DNA of 5,240 nt from an uncultured Pseudomonadota bacterium. GTDB lineage: Bacteria > Myxococcota_A > Polyangia > HGW-17. The position numbers and the translations under genes were made by a program. Location: positions 1 through 5,240 of the forward strand of contig CALKWH010000474.1 of assembly GCA_938004375.1 (NCBI GenBank). The letters are read 5' to 3'. How positions within the stretch are numbered: the first letter of the stretch is position 1; the number at the start of each line of letters is the position of its first letter. The notes under the pieces were generated by a model. It was given only the letters and a program-made list of their open reading frames with translations, did not search any database and had not been told where the DNA came from. Of the stretch, positions 1 through 5,240 are shown in pieces.

Positions 1-46
1 ACCACCGAGATCTACACTCTTTCCCTACACGACGCTCTTCCGATCT
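1..46 (+). other. Illumina TruSeq universal (P5-side) adapter, non-biological
   Basis: These bases match the 3' part of the standard TruSeq universal adapter as I remember it, ending in the diagnostic CTTCCGATCT at 37-46. No index separates the flow-cell part from the sequencing-primer part, so this side is the non-indexed form. Genuine insert begins at 47. Any reading frame crossing 46/47 is chimeric: the minus-strand dnaK frame runs on through the adapter as the peptide IGRASCRERV and meets a stop at 12-14, which is artificial. That peptide is a typical adapter-derived tail in unscreened metagenome proteins. Confidence 0.98.
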
Positions 47-1316
<1,270 letters not shown>

Positions 1317-1317
1317 C

Positions 1318-1326
1318 GGTCTCTCC
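1318..1326 (-). promoter_or_regulatory. Ribosome binding site of dnaK
   Basis: On the minus strand GGAGAGACC stands one base before the ATG at 1316, with the Shine-Dalgarno core GGAG about six bases from the start. The site fixes the ATG at 1316 over the in-frame TTG at 1385. The same nine bases at the same spacing precede the J-domain gene. Confidence 0.75.
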
Positions 1327-1366
1327 TGTTGGGAAAATGGGCGCAGGTTCCATAAACAAATATTAA

Positions 1367-1383
1367 GCCTCGCCCGGCAAGGC
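1367..1383 (-). terminator. Short GC hairpin between the J-protein gene and dnaK, possible weak terminator
   Basis: Read on the minus strand, GCCTTG and CGAGGC pair (one G-T wobble) around the loop CCGGG, followed by the T-rich TTAATATTTGTTT. This resembles a weak intrinsic terminator about 65 bases past the J-protein stop. It overlaps the start site predicted from the candidate dnaK promoter. It could therefore stop transcripts from upstream while sparing those begun at dnaK, or act as an operator. The stem is short, so confidence is low. Confidence 0.25.
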
Positions 1384-1385
1384 AA

Positions 1386-1414
1386 TATTCAAGCAAACCT
1401 GCTGAAAAAGTCAA
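1386..1414 (-). promoter_or_regulatory. Candidate sigma-70-like promoter for dnaK
   Basis: In the 132-base gap before dnaK the minus strand has TTGACT (1409-1414), five of six matches to the -35 consensus. After 17 bases comes TGAATA (1386-1391), or GAATAT at 18 bases; both are poor -10 matches. Transcription would start near 1379, leaving a leader of roughly 60 bases. An alternative -10, TAATAT at 1360-1365, has no good -35 partner. I see no CIRCE inverted repeat (TTAGCACTC-N9-GAGTGCTAA), so HrcA control is not indicated. The spacing suggests dnaK may have its own promoter besides read-through from the genes upstream. Confidence 0.35.
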
Positions 1415-1448
1415 CCAGTAAATTGGGCCGGCGCGCACGCGGAGCCGA

Positions 1449-2990
1449 TTACTTCATTTTTTGTGCAACGCGCATCAGTCGCTGGGCCTCGGCATGCCCG
1501 GGGAACTTCTCGAGGAGCTCTTTGAGGGTAGTCTGGGCCCGCAGGCCCATCCCGGCCGCGATGTAGACATTCGCCAGCAGCAGCATGGTCTCGGGCTTCG
1601 GGAAGAGGGCGACGGCGCGCTGGGCGTACTCGCGCGCCTTGGCGTGGTTCAGCAGTTTGGAGAAACACTGGGTCGCCCCGCCCAGGATCTCGACCGTCGG
1701 GCTGAGCTCGGCAGCCATCGACCACAGCTCGGAGGCGCGCTGCAGATCGCGCATCTCCTCCTCCATGCGGGCGCGGGCGGCGTACGAGGCGCCCATGGTC
1801 TCGCGGTTCTTCCCGTCGGCCTCCTGGTAGAGGCGCGAGGCCTCCTCATGGCGCGGATCCAGGGACAGCACGGTCTTGAAATGGGAGGCGGCGGTGCCGT
1901 AGTTCTTGGCTTCGAGGGCCCGCTTCCCCTCGGAAAGGTGGACGGACACGCGCTGGGCCCGCTCCTGGGCCGCCCGGTGCAGGGGATCCATGCGGGTGGG
2001 CGGCGTCTTGTAGCCACCGGGGGGAGGCAGGATGATCGACGGCGCCGCCGCGGGCTCCTCGTCCTCGTCGCTGTCGCCGGACACGATGGAGTTGGAATTG
2101 GCGCGTGACAGCACGCTGGCGATCTGGTTGCGCAGCCCCACCCGGCGGTGCGGGCGGGAGGTCCGGGGTCCTCCCACCGGGTGACCCTCCTCCTCCCCGG
2201 AGAGCTCGGTGGAGCCGGGGTCCGAGGTCTCCACGGTCGGCTCGGGGACGGAGGAGCCCGCCGCGGCGAAGGCCTCGGGGTACACGGGTTCGAGGCGCCG
2301 CCGGCTCTCCTCGGTGGCGAGCAGCTCGAGGCTCTCCGAGATGACTCGGAAGATCCGCTCCATCATCGGCTTGAACGACCCCAGGTTCTTGCCGAAATAC
2401 CGGTCCGGATGGAACCGCAGCGACAACCGCTGGTAGGCGCGCTTCACGTCGCGGTCCGTGGTGTCCCCCGGGACGCCGAACAACTGGAACGGCGTGAGCT
2501 GGGACAGGCTGTGGAAGAGCAGCAGGATCTCCTCTTTGCGCCGGGGCTCGAGATCGACCGTCTCGGCGAGGACGGAGGTGTCGAGCTCACCCAGCTTTTT
2601 CAGGAACCGACGGTCCACCAGCGTCGCCTCGGGGGAGGTCTGTGCAGCGGCCTCGGGCGCCGGGGACCCGGCACTGGGCGTCGGAGACCCGGCGCTCGGC
2701 GTCGGGGACGCGGCCCTGGCCGCAGGGGACGCGGCGGCGGTCCTCGGCGCGGCATCAGGCGCCGGCGCGGTGACGCTCCGCGGCGCCGCCAGGATGCCCA
2801 GGTCGGCGAGCCGGTCCAGCAGGGCGATGGTCTGTTCCACCGTGCGGGCGCAGAAGACCGAGAGATCCTGCGCGGAGTTTTGGCCGTTCACGTGGGCCAA
2901 GAGCAGCAGTTCGACCGGATCCGACGGGAATCCCTTCCAGAGTTTCTGGGGATTGAGCGTCGGTCTGTCGGTGGCTGAAAACCGGGCCAT
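1449..2990 (-). CDS. J-domain/TPR co-chaperone with N-terminal winged-helix-like domain
   Basis: This 513-residue protein is a probable J-protein that would stimulate ATP hydrolysis by an Hsp70, most likely the one encoded next. The start at 2990 is an ATG with GGAGAG six bases upstream; the frame stays open to a GTG at 3077, but that overlaps the kinase gene and lacks a good site. Residues about 19-68 (FPSDPVELLLLAHVNGQNS and on) look like a small winged-helix-type domain with the DG/NG turn and closing LxxLGIL pattern. Residues 69-126 are an Ala/Pro/Ser linker with repeated SPTPSAG. The J domain spans about 164-233, with the catalytic HPD triad at 194-196 in LSLRFHPDRYFG. An acidic, low-complexity stretch (about 234-345, including SGDSDEDEEP) follows. 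Residues about 348-513 are helical TPR-like repeats, for example GKRALEAKNYGTAASHFKTV. There is no zinc-finger or Gly/Phe region, so it is not canonical DnaJ but a class III-type J-protein. No signal peptide is seen. The TPRs may bind a partner or client; the clients are unknown. Confidence 0.92.
   Translation of the reverse strand: MARFSATDRPTLNPQKLWKGFPSDPVELLLLAHVNGQNSAQDLSVFCARTVEQTIALLDRLADLGILAAPRSVTAPAPDAAPRTAAASPAARAASPTPSAGSPTPSAGSPAPEAAAQTSPEATLVDRRFLKKLGELDTSVLAETVDLEPRRKEEILLLFHSLSQLTPFQLFGVPGDTTDRDVKRAYQRLSLRFHPDRYFGKNLGSFKPMMERIFRVISESLELLATEESRRRLEPVYPEAFAAAGSSVPEPTVETSDPGSTELSGEEEGHPVGGPRTSRPHRRVGLRNQIASVLSRANSNSIVSGDSDEDEEPAAAPSIILPPPGGYKTPPTRMDPLHRAAQERAQRVSVHLSEGKRALEAKNYGTAASHFKTVLSLDPRHEEASRLYQEADGKNRETMGASYAARARMEEEMRDLQRASELWSMAAELSPTVEILGGATQCFSKLLNHAKAREYAQRAVALFPKPETMLLLANVYIAAGMGLRAQTTLKELLEKFPGHAEAQRLMRVAQKMK
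2656..2739 (-). repeat. Four imperfect 21-base tandem repeats inside the J-protein linker
   Basis: Four consecutive 21-base units start at 2656, 2677, 2698 and 2719. On the plus strand each is built around GGCGxCGGxGACxCGGC; the first three are closest and the fourth is more diverged. They encode the SPTPSAG-like heptads in the Ala/Pro/Ser-rich linker. The unit length is a multiple of three, so copy-number change would keep the frame and only alter linker length. Confidence 0.75.
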
Positions 2991-2991
2991 G

Positions 2992-3000
2992 GGTCTCTCC
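2992..3000 (-). promoter_or_regulatory. Ribosome binding site of the J-domain gene
   Basis: The minus strand reads GGAGAGACC one base before the ATG at 2990, identical in sequence and spacing to the site before dnaK. It decides the start at 2990 rather than the GTG at 3077. The 40-base gap between the kinase stop (3031) and this ATG also has an AT-rich patch (3021-3033) and a 13-base inverted repeat at 3007-3019. Confidence 0.72.
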
Positions 3001-3006
3001 GGGGCA

Positions 3007-3019
3007 TTGGCAGAGCCAA
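3007..3019 (-). repeat. Perfect 13-base inverted repeat TTGGC-N3-GCCAA
   Basis: TTGGC and GCCAA flank three bases, directly upstream of the ribosome binding site of the J-domain gene and downstream of an AT-rich patch. It could be an operator half-site pair or a small RNA hairpin near the translation start. It is too short to assign a regulator, and such repeats arise by chance. Confidence 0.4.
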
Positions 3020-3030
3020 GAAATAATAAT

Positions 3031-4161
3031 TTAGCGCAAAACGCCCGGCCCGAAAAGCTGTTTTTTTGAAAAATCACGAAACGCAGTCAGGGCTGCGTTG
3101 TATAAAATGGCCGAGGCCATTGTTCTGTCCGGGTCAGGCGCCGAGGGCTCCGACGCGGCGCGCACGACGACCCCCGCAGGGAGGCGCGCGGAGACCAGGC
3201 GCGACCGCCCCGCGACGACCAGCAGCGGCCGCCCCGCGTCCCGGCAGAGGTCGGCCACCGCGCCCACCAGCTTGCCCGTGAGGGAGGTCTCGTCGAGGCA
3301 CCCTTCGCCGGTCACCACGAGCCCGGCCTCCCGGACCCGCTGCGCAAATTGAAGAGCGTTGAAGATATATTCCGCCCCCGACTCGCAGGAGGCGCCGGCG
3401 ACCAGGGAGAAGAGCGCGGCGATGCCCCCCGCTGCGCCGAAGCCGGGCGTGTCCACGAAGGGCCGGCCGACGGCGACGGCCGCCGCGACGACGAGCCTCC
3501 CCAGGGCCGCGTCAAAGTCCGCGATCCGATCCGCCGGGATCCCCTTCTGCGGTCCGAAGACCGCCGCCGCACCCGAGGATCCCAATAGCGGCGCGCGCGT
3601 GTCACACAGGAACACGGGCGGACGGAGGAAGGGGCCCGGCAGCGTGAAGGAGGGCTCCGGTGGCAGCGCCAGGATGCCGCCGATCGCCGATGCCGACGCC
3701 GCGCCCGACAGGAGTCCCAACGCCCGGGCGGCGCCCAGACCGCCGTCCACCGTGCCGGTCCCGCCGAGGGCCACCCGGATCCGCGACCCGGGATCCCGGT
3801 CCAGCACCGCGCGCATCGCCAGCCCCAGGCCCGTGGAGAGCGCGCGGACCGGGTCCCGGAGACCGGCGGGGGGCAGCCCGCAGGTGTGGGCCGCCTCGAG
3901 GAGCACGTCGCCGGTGGCGGGATCCCGCGCCGCCGGGCACCGGAGCGGGACGCCGAAGAGGTCGCACGCGGGCACCTCGAAGACCTCGGCGCCCACGGCC
4001 CGCGCCCACACCCTCAAAGTCCCTTCACCCCCGTCGGCCAACGGACACGCCTCGACCTCGACGCCGGGCAACGCCGCGCGGGCGGCCCCGGCGATGACCT
4101 CGGCCGCCTCGGCCGCGGAGAGGGTCGATTTGAAGGAATCGGGGGCCACCAGGACGCGCAT
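3031..4161 (-). CDS. glxK: Glycerate kinase, class I (GarK/GlxK type)
   Basis: This enzyme phosphorylates D-glycerate with ATP; the bacterial GarK/GlxK family yields 2-phosphoglycerate, linking glyoxylate, glycolate or sugar-acid breakdown to glycolysis. The protein is 376 residues, the normal family length. It opens MRVLVAPDSFKSTLSA, matching the conserved MKIVIAPDSxKxSLSA start, which is why the ATG at 4161 is preferred to a TTG at 4179 that overlaps the upstream stop. Other family motifs are ADGGEGT (42-48), GGTGTVDGG (133-141), FGPQKG (202-207), the glycine-rich GFGAAGG, and TGEGCLDETSLTGK (284-297). The last usually reads TGEGRxDxQT, so Cys replaces the common Arg. The ATG lies 14 bases after the upstream stop with no clear Shine-Dalgarno, suggesting translational coupling. 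The final codons cross a run of seven A (minus strand, 3061-3067), giving an unusual basic tail, SKKQLFGPGVLR. glxK is used as the family symbol; the sequence alone does not separate it from garK. Confidence 0.94.
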   Translation of the reverse strand: MRVLVAPDSFKSTLSAAEAAEVIAGAARAALPGVEVEACPLADGGEGTLRVWARAVGAEVFEVPACDLFGVPLRCPAARDPATGDVLLEAAHTCGLPPAGLRDPVRALSTGLGLAMRAVLDRDPGSRIRVALGGTGTVDGGLGAARALGLLSGAASASAIGGILALPPEPSFTLPGPFLRPPVFLCDTRAPLLGSSGAAAVFGPQKGIPADRIADFDAALGRLVVAAAVAVGRPFVDTPGFGAAGGIAALFSLVAGASCESGAEYIFNALQFAQRVREAGLVVTGEGCLDETSLTGKLVGAVADLCRDAGRPLLVVAGRSRLVSARLPAGVVVRAASEPSAPDPDRTMASAILYNAALTAFRDFSKKQLFGPGVLR

Positions 4162-4175
4162 GACCGGCGACGGCG

Positions 4176-5108
4176 TCAATCGGTCTCGACGACCAGCAGC
4201 GCCAGCAGCAGCACGACGCGATCCAGCAGCGAGAACTCAGGGCCGGAGAGGATGCACAACTTCGAGAAGAGGGTGAGCGAGTGCAGCGCCTCGACCCCCG
4301 AGGGCAGCGCCTGGGAGGACCGCCCGAAGCGCCCGCGGCTCAGCACGGGGAGAAAGGAGAGGCCGGCGACGCGCTGGACGAACGAATCGGCGCCGGACAC
4401 CCGCAGGGCGGCCTCGGGGCCGGAGATGCCGGGCTCATCGCGGCGCAGGCGGCGCAGGCGGACGACCGTCTGCTCGGCGATCTCGCGGCGCTCGTCCCGG
4501 GAGAACTGGAGGATCTCGGCCAGATCGTGGAAGGCGTTGATCTCGGCCTCGTGGGTCTCCGAGTCGACCATGGCGACGACCCAGGCGAACGAGAGCAGTT
4601 GCTCGGCCCGCTCCCGGTGGTGGGTGATCTGCTGCAGATCGGCGACCAGGGTCGCGCGGGGCACCGACTGGGTGCAGATCTCGATGATGCGGTTGCGGAA
4701 GGGCCGCAGCACGTTGAGCCGGGAGAAGACGGCGTCGTAGACCTCGAGCTCCTCGGCCGAGAGCCGGCCGTCGGCCCATCCCATGATGTGCAGCACCTGG
4801 AGCAGCGGCTGGATCTCGCGCAGGATCCGCTCACCCAGGGCCAGGTCCAGTTGGCCGGACCACCCCTCGAGGTCCTCCGGCTGCGGTTTCACCGAGAGGA
4901 TCCGAGACAGCCGGTGAAAGAAGAACGTCTCGAGCTCGGGCAGCAGCAGCGGCTCGGTGGAGAACAACGCCCCTAGGGACGAGATGATCGTCTCCTCGAG
5001 GATGGAGTTGGAGGAGCTCTCGAGGGGGAAGACCTCCGAGGGCGCCATCAGTTTGGCCAGGAACAGCAGCTCCTGGCGGGGCATCTTGGATACCTTGGAT
5101 AACCGCAT
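4176..5108 (-). CDS. TerB-like (DjlA-type) helical-domain protein
   Basis: This 310-residue, largely helical protein has no exact family I can name, but residues about 94-214 read as a TerB-like domain, the fold also found in the co-chaperone DjlA. Two acidic-turn repeats mark it: WADGRLSAEELEV (111-123) and, after LLSFAWVVA, MVDSETHEAEINAFHDLAEIL, where Ser replaces the usual Gly. TerB-like domains bind metal or serve as interaction modules; which applies here is unknown. The first 90 residues are helical and unassigned. The C-terminus (about 292-310) ends in the hydrophobic VVLLLALLVV followed by ETD, perhaps a buried helix or short membrane-associating tail. The ATG at 5108 is chosen for the strong GGAGGAG just upstream; a GTG at 5126 and an ATG at 5084 are alternatives. 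Its gene precedes the glycerate kinase by 14 bases and is probably co-transcribed with the J-protein gene. I see no other tellurite-resistance genes, so that function should not be inferred. Confidence 0.72.
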   Translation of the reverse strand: MRLSKVSKMPRQELLFLAKLMAPSEVFPLESSSNSILEETIISSLGALFSTEPLLLPELETFFFHRLSRILSVKPQPEDLEGWSGQLDLALGERILREIQPLLQVLHIMGWADGRLSAEELEVYDAVFSRLNVLRPFRNRIIEICTQSVPRATLVADLQQITHHRERAEQLLSFAWVVAMVDSETHEAEINAFHDLAEILQFSRDERREIAEQTVVRLRRLRRDEPGISGPEAALRVSGADSFVQRVAGLSFLPVLSRGRFGRSSQALPSGVEALHSLTLFSKLCILSGPEFSLLDRVVLLLALLVVETD

Positions 5109-5110
5109 TT

Positions 5111-5117
5111 CTCCTCC
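5111..5117 (-). promoter_or_regulatory. Strong ribosome binding site of the TerB-like gene
   Basis: The minus strand reads GGAGGAG two bases before the ATG at 5108 (four bases between GGAGG and ATG). It is the best Shine-Dalgarno match in the window and supports this start. A TAGATT at 5127-5132 could be a -10 element but has no convincing -35, so I do not call a promoter. Confidence 0.65.
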
Positions 5118-5129
5118 GGCAGGCACAAT

Positions 5130-5189
5130 CTAGCGAAAAACCGTCCCGAATGCATCCCCGATCTTCCGAAACCGCCCGCGGAGGAGGAG
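5130..5189 (-). CDS. Possible C-terminal end of an upstream gene, 5' part missing
   Basis: One minus-strand frame is open from the insert end at 5189 and stops with TAG at 5130-5132. It encodes 19 residues ending RFRKIGDAFGTVFR, and stops 21 bases before the next ATG. About 14 of its 19 codons end in G or C, and the spacing would suit an operon, but another frame here is equally GC-rich at third positions. It is too short to identify, and could equally be leader sequence. Confidence 0.22.
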   Translation of the reverse strand, partial: LLLRGRFRKIGDAFGTVFR

Positions 5190-5190
5190 C

Positions 5191-5240
5191 AGATCGGAAG
5201 AGCACACGTCTGAACTCCAGACACCGAATACGATCTCGTA
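5191..5240 (+). other. Illumina TruSeq P7-side adapter with probable 8-base index, non-biological
   Basis: The stretch begins with the diagnostic AGATCGGAAGAGC followed by ACACGTCTGAACTCCAG. The next four bases are ACAC where the standard adapter has TCAC (one mismatch at 5221). Bases 5225-5232, CGAATACG, fall where the sample index sits, and 5233-5240 (ATCTCGTA) match the sequence after the index. Insert therefore ends at 5190. Minus-strand frames starting here, such as one opening MLFRS at 5205, are adapter artefacts. Confidence 0.98.

Noticed and set aside
1317..1448. HrcA/CIRCE heat-shock operator before dnaK
   Set aside because: No TTAGCACTC-N9-GAGTGCTAA repeat or close variant is present.
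3021..3056. Promoter for the J-domain gene (TAAATT at 3028-3033 with TTTTCG 17 bases upstream)
   Set aside because: The -35 match is poor, and AT-rich patches between genes produce such -10 matches by chance.
3359..4276. Plus-strand open frame (305 codons) opposite the glycerate kinase
   Set aside because: Low-complexity Pro/Arg/Ser-rich product across two clearly coding minus-strand genes; no motif or good ribosome binding site.
3886..4740. Plus-strand open frames opposite the TerB-like gene
   Set aside because: They cross gene boundaries and have Arg/Ser-rich shadow composition, whereas the minus frame has a strong ribosome binding site and a coherent domain.
4176..5108. Tellurite resistance function
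   Set aside because: Only a TerB-like fold is indicated; no terC, terD or terZ-type genes are in the window, and the fold is widespread in unrelated roles.
4831..5205. Minus-strand open frame beginning MLFRSAPPP
   Set aside because: Its start lies in the adapter (MLFRS is adapter-derived), and the rest is out of frame with the TerB-like gene.

Overview
This 5,240-base window is one GC-rich assembled contig (about two thirds G+C by eye) whose two ends are untrimmed Illumina library adapter. Bases 1-46 match the TruSeq universal (P5-side) adapter. Bases 5191-5240 match the TruSeq P7-side adapter, apparently with an 8-base index. Only about 47-5190 is biological. All supported genes lie on the minus strand, so transcription runs from high to low coordinates. 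The Hsp70 resembles deltaproteobacterial/Myxococcota-type DnaK paralogues (for example KGVHPDEVVA near the end of the ATPase domain, and HSLGI after the linker), and the J-protein layout points the same way. I infer an environmental Myxococcota or other former-Deltaproteobacteria genome; this is a judgement from motifs, not a search result.

Layout in transcription order: (1) a possible 19-residue C-terminal tail of an upstream gene (5130-5189, weak); (2) a 310-residue helical protein with a TerB-like/DjlA-like domain (4176-5108); (3) a complete class I glycerate kinase (3031-4161), 14 bases downstream; (4) a 513-residue co-chaperone (1449-2990), 40 bases further on, with an N-terminal winged-helix-like domain, a low-complexity linker, a J domain with an intact HPD motif, and C-terminal TPR-like repeats; (5) a DnaK/Hsp70 (1316 down to 47), truncated by the contig end after its ATPase domain, linker and the first strands of the substrate-binding domain. 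A 132-base gap before dnaK carries a candidate promoter and a hairpin.

The main biological interest is the grouping of a TerB-like protein, a J-domain/TPR protein and an Hsp70. DjlA-type co-chaperones carry TerB-like and J domains on one polypeptide; here they sit on separate proteins in one apparent operon with an Hsp70. I infer a dedicated chaperone module, probably a DnaK paralogue rather than the housekeeping copy, since no grpE or canonical dnaJ is present. Its clients are unknown. The two chaperone genes share an identical nine-base ribosome-binding leader one base before the ATG. The glycerate kinase in the middle has no obvious link to chaperones and may simply be a metabolic passenger.
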